Assembly: GCA_937922045.1 (NCBI GenBank)
Contig: CAKZXA010000008.1
Location: 1 to 44,983 of the forward strand
DNA length: 44,983 bases
Direction: 5' to 3'
Origin: an uncultured Acidimicrobiales bacterium
Lineage (GTDB): Bacteria > Actinomycetota > Acidimicrobiia > Acidimicrobiales > SZUA-35
In this document: positions 34,575-42,053 of the stretch, in pieces
Layout of the letters: each line of letters begins with the position of its first letter
Numbering within the stretch: the stretch's first letter is position 1
The notes under the pieces: model-generated
What the model saw: the letters and a program-made list of their open reading frames with translations, nothing else
The model's database searches: none
Told to the model about the DNA's origin: nothing
Made by a program: the position numbers and the translations under genes

Positions 34575-35012
34575 ATGGGTCGCACAATTCTGGTCCTGAA
34601 CGGACCCAACCTGAATCTGCTTGGCACTCGAGAACCTGAGGTTTACGGGAACGACACCCTGGCCGACATCCTGGCTGAGCTCGGCCCTTTCGCGGCCGAA
34701 CGTGGCGCCGAGCTCGTCGACTTTCAGTCGAACGTCGAGGGCGAGCTGATCAATCGGTTGCACCAGGCCAGAGGCAATGTCGACGGGGTTGTGTTCAATC
34801 CCGGCGCCTTCACCCATTACAGCATCGCTCTGCGGGATGCCATTGCCGGCACCGAGCTGCCGGTTGTTGAAACCCACCTCTCGAACACCCACGCTCGCGA
34901 AGAGTTCAGGCATACCTCGGTGCTAGCGCCGGTCTGTGTAGGCGTGGTGATGGGATTCGGCCGCCACAGCTACTTCGCCGCCCTTGAAGCCCTGCTCCGG
35001 CATCTCGAGTAA
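34575..35012 (+). CDS. aroQ: 3-dehydroquinate dehydratase, type II
   Basis: 145 residues, the normal type II length. Motifs: [19 protein letters not shown] with catalytic Arg and Tyr, [26 protein letters not shown], and [17 protein letters not shown] with the catalytic His. It converts 3-dehydroquinate to 3-dehydroshikimate in aromatic amino acid synthesis. It is followed after 4 bp by aroK, so the two shikimate-pathway genes form an operon; aroB and aroC are not in the window. Confidence 0.95.
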   Translation: MGRTILVLNGPNLNLLGTREPEVYGNDTLADILAELGPFAAERGAELVDFQSNVEGELINRLHQARGNVDGVVFNPGAFTHYSIALRDAIAGTELPVVETHLSNTHAREEFRHTSVLAPVCVGVVMGFGRHSYFAALEALLRHLE

Positions 35013-35016
35013 GACC

Positions 35017-35538
35017 GTGGTCAGCAACATCATCCTCACCGGGTTCATGGGCACGGGCAAGACGACCACAGGTCGTCTCCTGGCCGACAAGCTAGGCATG
35101 GTGTTCGTCGACACCGACGCCATCATCGAGGAGCGACACGGCCTGATCAGCGACATCTTCCGCCTACAGGGTGAAGACGCCTTCCGAGCCATCGAGCGCG
35201 AGCTGGCAACCGAACTAGCCGATCAAGACGGGCTGGTGATCTCCACCGGCGGGCGCATGATGCTCGATCCGGCCAACATCGCCGCCTTGGGCCGAACCGG
35301 GCGGGTGTTCTGCCTGGTGGCCACCCCCGACGAGATTCTGGAACGGGTGAGCAAGGATGCGGCCAGGGTTGAGCGTCCGTTGTTGGCCGTGGCCGACCCC
35401 TACCAACGCATCGTTGAATTGCTGGACGAACGCAGCGAGGGCTACAGCCACTTCCCCCAGGTCGTCACGACCGGCGCAAGCCCTGAAGCCATCGTCCGCG
35501 ACCTGATCGACCTGGTGGCTGACGATGGCCCGGTCTAA
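35017..35538 (+). CDS. aroK: Shikimate kinase, variant GGR motif
   Basis: 173 residues from the GTG at 35017, just after the aroQ stop (an earlier in-frame TTG at 34984 would overlap aroQ). Walker A GFMGTGKTT, shikimate-binding Asp in FVDTDAIIEE, Arg in FRAIERELA, and lid region ERPLL. It phosphorylates shikimate with ATP. The third conserved motif, usually xTGGG, is STGGRMML, so the third Gly is Arg. Otherwise length and context with aroQ support a working enzyme. Its last 14 nt overlap the next gene's start. Confidence 0.9.
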   Translation: MVSNIILTGFMGTGKTTTGRLLADKLGMVFVDTDAIIEERHGLISDIFRLQGEDAFRAIERELATELADQDGLVISTGGRMMLDPANIAALGRTGRVFCLVATPDEILERVSKDAARVERPLLAVADPYQRIVELLDERSEGYSHFPQVVTTGASPEAIVRDLIDLVADDGPV

Positions 35539-35884
35539 TCCCATCAGGCTGGGCATCGTCGGAACAGGCGGCATCGGCCATATCCACGCCGAGTTGGCCT
35601 CAGCCAGCTCGGCGGTTGCCCGCTTCGCAGGAACCAAAGGATCGCTCAGCTTTCCCAGCCTCACGCTGTGGGGCTATGACGCAGCCAACCCCGATCCCGG
35701 CTGGTGGTCGCCGCTCCAATCCCACCGGGTGAACACGAAGCGTCGCGATCCCTATGCGCAACAGATCGAGCACTTCGCCCAGGTCATCCGAGGCGAGGCC
35801 GCACCCCTCGTGTCCGGCGAAGACGGCCTCCGCTCATTGGCCGTCGTCGCCATCGACATCGATACGGTCTTGCACGACAGTTAG
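35525..35884 (+). pseudogene. Gfo/Idh/MocA oxidoreductase with large internal deletion
   Basis: 119 residues. The first ~22 are a dinucleotide-binding start (IRLGIVGTGGIGHIHAE); the text then jumps directly to a Gfo/Idh/MocA C-terminal part (FAGTKGSLSFPSLTLWGYD, QQIEHFAQVIRGEAAPLVSG, EDGLRSLAVVAIDIDTV). The ~200 residues in between, which hold the Rossmann fold body and the EKP catalytic motif, are missing, but the frame is kept. The product cannot be a normal dehydrogenase. Its stop lies in a 12-nt tandem array. Confidence 0.7.
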
Positions 35885-35940
35885 ACCAATAGCTAGACCA
35901 ATAGCTAGACCAACAGTTAGACCAATACCTAGCCCGAACC
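35882..35940. repeat. 12-nt tandem repeat TAGACCAATAGC starting at a stop codon
   Basis: About 4.9 units: 35882-35893, 35894-35905, 35906-35917 and 35918-35929 (variants at the end of the unit), and 35930-35940 (degenerate). The first unit's TAG is the stop codon of the MocA-like remnant. Confidence 0.9.
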
Positions 35941-35961
35941 GGCCTATCCCGACTCGGTCCA

Positions 35962-36366
35962 ATGTCTTTGCGAAAGCGGTGGGCGCAGGTCTCGCCTGTC
36001 ACACCTCGTGGGCAGAGTCGCAAGATGCAACAGCCCATCCCTACCCATGAACTCCGGTACCTGCTCGTCGACCTGATCGATCGGGCCGGTCAACCGCTCA
36101 GTATTGCCGAGCTTGCTGCGGCACTAGACCAACTCGGCATCCCCGTCGCCGCTCCAGCCAACAAGACCGTGTCCGATGCACTCCGACGCCAGCTTGTTCG
36201 CGGGCGGGTGGTGAGAACGAAACGAGGCGTGTACGGGTCGGGATCAATGCCGAAGTCGACTCGCTACTACATTCGCAACCGGGCACGGCGAACACGCCAC
36301 GATTTCGCAACGACGTTGGACTCTGCCACGGTCGAAACTGTGCCACGGTCGAAACCGGGCCGCTAG
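35962..36366 (+). CDS. Small winged-helix-like putative DNA-binding protein
   Basis: 134 residues from 35962, or 113 from an ATG at 36025, which may be the real start because conserved-looking sequence begins at HELRYLLVDLIDRAG. Then comes SIAELAAALDQLGIP, KTVSDALRRQLVRGRVVRTK and GVYGSG, the pattern of a winged helix with a basic wing, followed by a basic Tyr/Arg tail. I do not recognise a named family. The last codons lie in direct repeats TGCCACGGTCGAAAC and a 15-nt array that spans the stop codon. Confidence 0.6.
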   Translation: MSLRKRWAQVSPVTPRGQSRKMQQPIPTHELRYLLVDLIDRAGQPLSIAELAAALDQLGIPVAAPANKTVSDALRRQLVRGRVVRTKRGVYGSGSMPKSTRYYIRNRARRTRHDFATTLDSATVETVPRSKPGR

Positions 36367-36396
36367 AAACCGAGCCGCTAGAAACCGGGCGAGCTA
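36351..36396. repeat. 15-nt tandem repeat GAAACCGGGCCGCTA across a stop codon
   Basis: Three units: 36351-36365, 36366-36380 and 36381-36396 (last one degenerate). The TAG ending unit 1 is the stop of the winged-helix-like gene; the array reaches the TAG (minus strand) of a short opposing frame. Confidence 0.85.
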
Positions 36397-36528
36397 GTCG
36401 TCGACGCCGACGAAGGAGACCACATCGTGTTCGCGGTGGATGCCCTGGTAACCGTGCTCGCTCATCTTGATCTCGCGATCGACCGAAGCGCCGGCCAACA
36501 TTCGATGATTTCGGGGAGGACGATACAT
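36394..36528 (-). pseudogene. Possible C-terminal gene remnant, 44 residues
   Basis: Minus-strand frame MYRPPRNHRMLAGASVDREI ... HREHDVVSFVGVDD then TAG. The residue mix looks more like real protein than the opposite frame, and it ends in the same repeat array as the neighbouring gene, like the other convergent gene ends here. No ribosome site is visible and I do not recognise a family. It could be the tail of a deleted gene or chance. Confidence 0.25.
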
Positions 36529-36576
36529 CAGGTCTTGGCCAAGCAACAGATGGAGACAAGCAGATAACATCGCATC

Positions 36577-36969
36577 ATGGCAGCTCTTAGTGATGAAAAG
36601 TACGTGAGCCTCACCACCTTCCGGAAAAACGGCACCCCGGTTGCGGTGCCTGTTTGGATTACCGACGTAGGAGACGGGAAGGTCGGCTTTACCACCGCTT
36701 CGTCGAGTTACAAGGTCAAACGGATCCGGAACAACCCAAAGATCACCCTGCAACCCTGCGACAGCCGTGGCAACGTGCGTGAGGGGTCTGCCGTCGTCTC
36801 CGGTACAGCGGAGATCCGCACCGGGAACGACTTCGAGCACGTCAAGGCAGCCATCAAGAGCAAATATGGAGTCCAGTACACGATGATCAACGTCGTCGGT
36901 CAGATGGCAAAGCTCATCGGTCGAGGAAGCGGCACCGACACCGCCCTGGTACTCACCCTCGACGACTGA
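36577..36969 (+). CDS. PPOX-class F420/flavin-dependent oxidoreductase
   Basis: 130 residues, a split-barrel flavin/F420 protein: YVSLTTFRKNGTPVAVPVWI, FTTASSSYKVKRIRNNP, ITLQPCDSRGNVREGSAVVS, and IKSKYGVQYTMINVVG. This is the 'PPOX class F420-dependent' (FDOR-B) pattern common in actinobacteria. It would reduce an unknown small molecule with F420H2. It stands alone, convergent with the kinase gene that ends 21 bp away. Confidence 0.88.
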   Translation: MAALSDEKYVSLTTFRKNGTPVAVPVWITDVGDGKVGFTTASSSYKVKRIRNNPKITLQPCDSRGNVREGSAVVSGTAEIRTGNDFEHVKAAIKSKYGVQYTMINVVGQMAKLIGRGSGTDTALVLTLDD

Positions 36970-36990
36970 CACGCACCACCCGTCAAGTCG

Positions 36991-38538
36991 CTAGGAGGCT
37001 CGCTCGATAACGACGAACTCGCCAACCGGGTCGCCCGACCCGGCGACGTCACGGGCCCAAGCTCGTAGTCGATACTTTCCCGGGGCGAGTTGATCGGCGG
37101 GGAAGACGTAGCTCCACGGGGTTTCAGTCTGGCCCACTTCGGCCACCGCCACTTCGAAACGTACGAACGCCGGTTGAAAACGTTCGACCGTCGGGTCCCA
37201 ATAGGCGTTGGTGTTCAGTTGTCGTAGCACGAGCTGCACCAAGGCAACACCGTCGGCGGCGCGCGCCGTACCCCGAACCTCAAGATCGCCCGCGACGAGT
37301 TCATCCTCCACCGGTCGCTCGATATAGGCACGAGGTGAGAAGGGGAACGGGTCGCTCGTCGTGGGACGAGCTTCGGTGGTCGTCGACGTCGACGTCGAGG
37401 CGGTTGTCATCGGGACGGTGGAGGAGACTGAGGTGCTGCCCGACATCGCCCCATCTGCCTCCGCCCTACTCGATTGAAGGCTCGATTGCGTGGTGATGGC
37501 TAGAGCAACCGAAGCGGTAACCGTCGTCGATGTCAGCTCCGTCTCGGGATCGAGCGCGTCCTGATCCAGGGCGAGCCGACGATCGGGCTCTGCAGCCAGC
37601 ACCGCCCAACCGGCCAGACCGGCCAGTAGCGCCCCGACCGCAGCAGCCCCCGCGACCAGAAGCCGCCGGCCGAAGAAGCGAGGAGGCCGAGGCCGCGCTT
37701 CGGGGTCCTCCAGCATCGCCCGGTGGAAGGCTTCGTACCACTCATCGATGGTCTGGTAGCGATCGTCGGGATCAACCGCAGTCCCCACGGCAACGAATCC
37801 GCTGAGACGATCGTTCAACGCTGAACCATCGGTCAACCAGCCGATGATGGCGCTGGCGCTGTAAAGATCGGCGCGCCGATCGACGATAGAAACCGAATCT
37901 CGTTGCTCAGGGGCAGCGAAGCCCTCGGTGCCACCTCCACGGGTGAGGCCTGAGGCATCCGCCAGCCGTTTAGCAAACCCGAGGTCGGAGAGCAGCAGTC
38001 GTTCATCAGGCTCGACAAGCGCCGCGTCCCCATCCTCGTTTCCCGGTGACGTCGGGCGGGCGGCTGCTCGATCGCCGCACAGCAAAATGTTTGATGGGGA
38101 GATATCTCGGTGCACCACCGCATGACGATGAAGTTCGCTCAGCGCATCGCGCAGATGTTTGGCCACCGTCCAGATGTCGTGCTCGCCAACGCGGTAACCC
38201 TGGCTAGAAAGATCCTTCACCCGGTCGTTGAGATCACCGCGATTAGCCAGCTCAAGCACCATGAACGGCTGGCCACCTTCCGTTTCGCCTACCTCATAGA
38301 TAGTGGCGATCGACGGGTGCCGAATCTGGGCAAGCAGTGTCCATTCCTCACTGAACCGGCGGCGGCTCTCAGCCACCATGCTGTGATTGTCGGCCAAGAG
38401 CTTGATCGCCACATGGAACGAATCGCCGGGCCGAACAGCCCGATAAACCGTGGAAGACGCACCAACCCCGAGGAGAGCAATAATTCGGTACTGGCCGATA
38501 AACCGAGCCGTGCGCGACGACCCGGCTGGATTAATCAT
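36991..38538 (-). CDS. Transmembrane Ser/Thr kinase with Ig-like ectodomain shared with GH26 neighbour
   Basis: 515 residues from the ATG at 38538 (GTG at 38547 is an alternative). Kinase: YRIIALLGVGASSTVYRA, VAIKLL, HRDISPSNILL (near 141; the Lys of HRDLKPxN is Ser), DLGFAK in place of DFG (near 184), and AAPEQ. A membrane helix lies near 291-312, then a Ser/Thr-rich stalk (TTASTSTSTTTEARPTTSD). The outer domain (~403-515) has DELVAGDLEVRGTARAADGV, AYWDPTVERFQPAF, WSYVFP and GKYRLRAWARDVAGSGD. It aligns with the N-terminal domain of the secreted glycosidase two genes upstream. The start overlaps the sigma gene end by 8 nt. Confidence 0.88.
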   Translation of the reverse strand: MINPAGSSRTARFIGQYRIIALLGVGASSTVYRAVRPGDSFHVAIKLLADNHSMVAESRRRFSEEWTLLAQIRHPSIATIYEVGETEGGQPFMVLELANRGDLNDRVKDLSSQGYRVGEHDIWTVAKHLRDALSELHRHAVVHRDISPSNILLCGDRAAARPTSPGNEDGDAALVEPDERLLLSDLGFAKRLADASGLTRGGGTEGFAAPEQRDSVSIVDRRADLYSASAIIGWLTDGSALNDRLSGFVAVGTAVDPDDRYQTIDEWYEAFHRAMLEDPEARPRPPRFFGRRLLVAGAAAVGALLAGLAGWAVLAAEPDRRLALDQDALDPETELTSTTVTASVALAITTQSSLQSSRAEADGAMSGSTSVSSTVPMTTASTSTSTTTEARPTTSDPFPFSPRAYIERPVEDELVAGDLEVRGTARAADGVALVQLVLRQLNTNAYWDPTVERFQPAFVRFEVAVAEVGQTETPWSYVFPADQLAPGKYRLRAWARDVAGSGDPVGEFVVIERAS

Positions 38539-39331
38539 CGGTGCCACCTAGCGGTCGCATCCCTGGGCGCCCGTTCGACGCATCCCAGATCTCGGTCAGC
38601 AAGTGGCGCCCGCGAGACAGACGCGACTTCACCGTGTTGATCGAAACATCTTGTCGTGCCGCGATCTCGCTGTAAGACAATCGCTCGACATCGCGGAGAA
38701 AGACCGTCTCGCGAAAGGCGACGGGTAGTTGGGCGACCGCCGACTCGATAAGTTGACGTTCGGCCACGAGAGAACTCATTCGGCGGGGCCACCAACGAGC
38801 CGAGCCGACCGATTGATCGGCGGTGTCAAAGCCCGTATCGACCCCCGCCGACGGCAAGGCGAGGGTCGGTCGAAGTCGGCGGGTCTCAGAGACGGCCACG
38901 TTGCGAGCTACCGAATAGAGCCAGGTCGTAAACTTCGATTCACTACGGAAACGATGAATGGAACGGGCGACGGCGATCAACACCGATTGCTCCACGTCTT
39001 CGCGGTTCGCACGCTCTACGCCAGCCGAGGCAATGGCGACCGCGCTCAGGTGAAAATCGTCGACGATGCTCAGCAAGACAGAGAGGGCGTAGGGGCAATC
39101 AGCGCTGGCTCGCTCGGCCACTGCGTCGATCAGTTCGGTCTGGAAATCGGCATCGGCCGACTCATAGAGCGTCAGCAGGCGAGCCTCGGCCACGGCGGCT
39201 CCCGTCGACAGCCAATCGAGCAGACCACCGAGCACAGAGTCGTCCGACCCACCGCCATCGATCGATTCTTGCCCACCCTCAGGAGCCCGCCGTCTGCTCA
39301 CTCGAACCACGCTAATGGGTGATGCCTCCAT
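38531..39331 (-). CDS. ECF sigma factor with N-terminal extension, kinase-linked
   Basis: 266 residues if begun at the ATG at 39331; a frame up to 39373 would pass through a terminator-like hairpin and is less likely. Region 2: EDVEQSVLIAVARSIHRF, ESKFTTWLYSVARNVAVSE; region 4: AVAQLPVAFRETVFLRDVER, then YSEIAARQDVSINTVKSRLS. Ahead of region 2 lie ~100 residues of unfamiliar helical sequence (LTLYESADADFQTELIDAVA). No anti-sigma gene adjoins it; instead the Ser/Thr kinase follows with overlapping reading frames. Several ECF groups are encoded beside Ser/Thr kinases and, in the Vibrio EcfP-PknT case, are activated by phosphorylation, so such control is a reasonable inference. Confidence 0.85.
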   Translation of the reverse strand: MEASPISVVRVSRRRAPEGGQESIDGGGSDDSVLGGLLDWLSTGAAVAEARLLTLYESADADFQTELIDAVAERASADCPYALSVLLSIVDDFHLSAVAIASAGVERANREDVEQSVLIAVARSIHRFRSESKFTTWLYSVARNVAVSETRRLRPTLALPSAGVDTGFDTADQSVGSARWWPRRMSSLVAERQLIESAVAQLPVAFRETVFLRDVERLSYSEIAARQDVSINTVKSRLSRGRHLLTEIWDASNGRPGMRPLGGTDD

Positions 39332-39338
39332 CACCAAG

Positions 39339-39376
39339 CGGGTGCCCAGATCGACCGGCCATGATCTGGGCACCCG
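39339..39376 (-). terminator. Perfect 14-bp hairpin between GH26 and sigma genes
   Basis: CGGGTGCCCAGATC (39339-39352) and GATCTGGGCACCCG (39363-39376) form a perfect stem with a 10-nt loop. It lies 13 bp after the GH26 stop and 7 bp before the sigma start. No T-run follows, so partial termination or attenuation that sets different levels of glycosidase and sigma/kinase is plausible. Confidence 0.6.
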
Positions 39377-39389
39377 GGCCGCCGTCTTG

Positions 39390-40883
39390 TTACTCCCAGG
39401 AGGCGACGAAGTTGGGGTCTTGGAGCAGGCGCCGGAAGGCTTCTAATGAATCGGTTGAACTGTCGAGTGCCCACTCACAGTACTGAACCGACCCATCGCT
39501 ACGGCGACCCTCGGTATCGAAGTAGACAGCCGCCTTGATCCGATCGAAGTTGACGGGCATGTCACGACGGGCATCGTCGAACCACTCGGCCTTCGATTGC
39601 GTGGAGTTGATGGCATTGTCGTTCTCTTCACTACCCCACTCGCCAACCATGAAGGGCTTGTCAAGGCCCGGACGGCCAGGGCCATCGGCTTCGAGCCAGG
39701 TGTAGAAGGGGCTGTAGACCTCGGCGAAGCTCGTCCACTTCGGCGAGTTTCCATGGTTGTCGCAGCCATGCCAGTTGTAGTTGTTGTAGGACACCCAATC
39801 GATCACGTCATCGCCGGGGTAGAGGCCGGCTTCGTAGAGGCGATAGTGGCCGCTCCAACCCATCACGTTCCACACCCACACAACGTTGTCGGCGCCGGCT
39901 TGCTCAAACCTGCGGTGAAGATGACGGAAGGCGGCGGCGTAATCGGTCACCAGCTGATCCTCGACCGTGATATCTCCATTGGCCGCACGTTTGATGTTGT
40001 CTTCGGGCTCGTGGAAGAAGGTGAGGAACACCGAATCGCCGAATCGCTTCACCTGTTCGGCCGCAATCTGAATATCAGCGTCGAACTCACCCGCTGCGAT
40101 ACGCCGCCAATCGGCGGGCGTACCCGAAGGCGATTTCCAGTTGGCGAAAATGATGTGACCAGAATCGGCGATGGCCTGCGTCTCGGGGTGAGGCCAACTC
40201 TTGGTTACCAGGTCGTTCCACTGGTTGTATTCGTGAAAGATGGCGAACCGTTCGCCGAGCCGTTCCTCTTGGCGCACGAAGTCGGCTCTGGCAGATTGCC
40301 AGGAACCATCGTCGGCCCGAAAGTCGCCGCTGCTGCCGACGAGGATGCCCTCGCACGGAATCAGCTTGTCACGATCGCCACACGGCTCCGGGTCGGGAGG
40401 CACAACGATCACCGACCGGTAGGAGAACTCGTTCAGATCGCCGCCAAAGGAATCACCGTTGCCATCCACACTGAAGGCGAAGCCACGGGCCCGATATCGG
40501 GCGCTGACCAGAACCTCTTCTGGAACCTGGTAGCTCCACGACACGCTCTTCGCTCCGGGCTTGTCCAGCTCGGCCAACACTCTCACGAACTCGGCCTGCC
40601 ATGACGCTCCGTTCCAGTACGTCGAGTCGTCGAGGTTTTTGACCACAAGCCTCACGCCGGCAACCCCTCGCTTGTGTTGGGCCCGACCAGCCACGAGCAG
40701 GTCACCTCCCTTGACCAACGTGTCTTGCTCGGGCGACAACACCGTTGTTTGTGGCGAGGTGCGACCAGCAGCCAACGCCGGCGCGGCCAAGCCAAACGAG
40801 ATAGTGGCGAGGGCAAGAAGTATCGCCAGCGCCCTCGTCACCCCTTTTGGCCTAGCTGTCTTGGGTTCTTCTCGGTCGTACAC
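39390..40883 (-). CDS. Secreted GH26-like beta-mannanase/endoglycosidase with N-terminal Ig-like domain
   Basis: 497 residues from a GTG (CGGAGAGC upstream). Signal peptide: basic start, then ALAILLALATISFGLAAPALA, cleaved near 39. Residues ~45-150 are an Ig-like domain (DTLVKGGDLLVAGRAQHKRG, YWNGASWQAEF, WSYQVP, ARYRARGFAFSVDGNGD). The catalytic (beta/alpha)8 part has acid/base Glu in FLTFFHEPEDN (near 291) and nucleophile Glu in FMVGEWGSEEN (near 415), with VWVWNVMGWSGHYRLYEAG and WVSYNNYN between. GH26 enzymes cut mannans or related glucans; exact polymer unknown. It leads a minus-strand set: glycosidase, sigma, kinase. Confidence 0.85.
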   Translation of the reverse strand: MYDREEPKTARPKGVTRALAILLALATISFGLAAPALAAGRTSPQTTVLSPEQDTLVKGGDLLVAGRAQHKRGVAGVRLVVKNLDDSTYWNGASWQAEFVRVLAELDKPGAKSVSWSYQVPEEVLVSARYRARGFAFSVDGNGDSFGGDLNEFSYRSVIVVPPDPEPCGDRDKLIPCEGILVGSSGDFRADDGSWQSARADFVRQEERLGERFAIFHEYNQWNDLVTKSWPHPETQAIADSGHIIFANWKSPSGTPADWRRIAAGEFDADIQIAAEQVKRFGDSVFLTFFHEPEDNIKRAANGDITVEDQLVTDYAAAFRHLHRRFEQAGADNVVWVWNVMGWSGHYRLYEAGLYPGDDVIDWVSYNNYNWHGCDNHGNSPKWTSFAEVYSPFYTWLEADGPGRPGLDKPFMVGEWGSEENDNAINSTQSKAEWFDDARRDMPVNFDRIKAAVYFDTEGRRSDGSVQYCEWALDSSTDSLEAFRRLLQDPNFVASWE

Positions 40884-41030
40884 GACGCTCTCCGCTCTTC
40901 GTTCATAGGTGATTTGTGGGTATGTCGCTCAGAGCCCCCGTAAATGTTCCCGCTAGGCAAACACTTCTTCGGCGACGAGGCACGGGTGGCAAAGTTCACA
41001 TCGCCATGAACGTGCCCGAGGAATAAATAG

Positions 41031-41047
41031 ATGACTAAGTTGGTCAT
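41031..41047. promoter_or_regulatory. 17-bp imperfect palindrome in the GH26/cysteine-synthase divergent region
   Basis: ATGACTAA-G-TTGGTCAT, symmetric at seven of eight pairs, sits in an unusually AT-rich patch between divergent genes (148 bp upstream of the GH26 start, 104 bp upstream of the other). This looks like an operator for a dimeric regulator. Nearby, GGCACG / CGTGCC with inner TTCA / TGAA (40977-41017) can fold. No riboswitch class fits clearly. Confidence 0.4.
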
Positions 41048-41150
41048 ATATGTCGTGATTGTGATTTTGTTGCCGATGAATCCGGCGAGACAAGATCGCT
41101 AGCACCCCTGTTTGGTCGCCAGCCGCCCGCCTATCGCTTTGGATCGCCCC

Positions 41151-42053
41151 ATGAAACCCGGAAACACACCCCTCGTCGAGTTTCGTAACCTCGCCCCCGC
41201 CGGAACCCGACTCTTCGCCAAACTTGAGTGGTACAACCCGACCGGATCGATCAAGGACCGCCCGGCATGGACCATGTTCGAAGCAGCCGTTCAATCCGGC
41301 GACCTGCGCCCCGGGATGCCGCTGATCGAAGCCACCTCCGGCAACACTGGTATCGGCCTCACCCGGCTCGCATCCCTCAACGGGCATGAGATGACGATCT
41401 GTCTGCCGTCACGGGCTACCGAAGAACGCAAGCAACTCCTTCGGGCCTACGGCGCGAACCTTATCGAGGTCGAAGGCGGACCCAATGACGCCATCGCCTA
41501 CGCTCGGCGCCTGGTCGAGGAAGGCGAGGGGTACATGTGTTACCAATACGGCAACCCCAACAACCCTGCGGCTCATGAGTTTGGAACATCGCTGGAGATC
41601 GTGCGCGATTGGACCCTCGACGCTCCACCCGACCATCTCTTCTGTGCCTACGGCACCGGCGGCACAATCACCGGCAACAGCCGCGGCATGAAACGAGCCT
41701 ACGGCGACATCAAGGTCCACTCGGTCGAGCCCTTCGTCGAAGACCCCATCGGGGGCATGCGCTCCCAAGACGACGCCTTCCAACCTCCCGTCGCCGACCT
41801 GTCGCTCGTCGACGGCCGCTACGAAGTCCCTCGGCAGACGGCTGAAGAGATGGTGCTCACCACCATGAAGAACGAAGGCCATTTCGTCGGCACCTCGTCA
41901 GGCGCGGTGATCCACGCTGCTCTAACCGAACTCGAAACCAATGGCGGTACCGGCGTGATGTTGCTGCCCGACGCAGGCTGGAAGTACATGTCGGGCAACC
42001 CGTGGCAAGAGCTTCCCGCCACCAGTCGAGTGGTACAACCGATTAGTGGCTGA
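41151..42053 (+). CDS. PLP-dependent cysteine synthase family protein
   Basis: 300 residues from the ATG at 41151 (a TTG at 41112 is in frame). Fold type II PLP enzyme: WYNPTGSIKDRPAW with the Schiff-base Lys, EATSGNTGIGLTRLAS for cofactor phosphate/substrate, GTGGTITGNSRGMK, and GTSSGAVIHAAL. It resembles cysteine synthase / CysM-like enzymes that replace the beta-substituent of serine derivatives with sulfide or another nucleophile. No thiocarboxylate carrier gene (cysO) or serine acetyltransferase is nearby. It is convergent with, and overlaps by 11 nt, the decarboxylase gene. Confidence 0.9.
   Translation: MKPGNTPLVEFRNLAPAGTRLFAKLEWYNPTGSIKDRPAWTMFEAAVQSGDLRPGMPLIEATSGNTGIGLTRLASLNGHEMTICLPSRATEERKQLLRAYGANLIEVEGGPNDAIAYARRLVEEGEGYMCYQYGNPNNPAAHEFGTSLEIVRDWTLDAPPDHLFCAYGTGGTITGNSRGMKRAYGDIKVHSVEPFVEDPIGGMRSQDDAFQPPVADLSLVDGRYEVPRQTAEEMVLTTMKNEGHFVGTSSGAVIHAALTELETNGGTGVMLLPDAGWKYMSGNPWQELPATSRVVQPISG

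Noticed and set aside
33171-34913. 580-codon minus-strand open frame
   Set aside because: It runs antisense to the nitroreductase-SRPBCC and aroQ genes, which have clear catalytic motifs; no motif is seen in the antisense product.
40950-41020. Possible cyclic-di-GMP riboswitch because of GGCAAAC ... GGCAAAG
   Set aside because: The hairpin and GAAA tetraloop expected between the two motifs, and the ACGCAAAG core, are missing.
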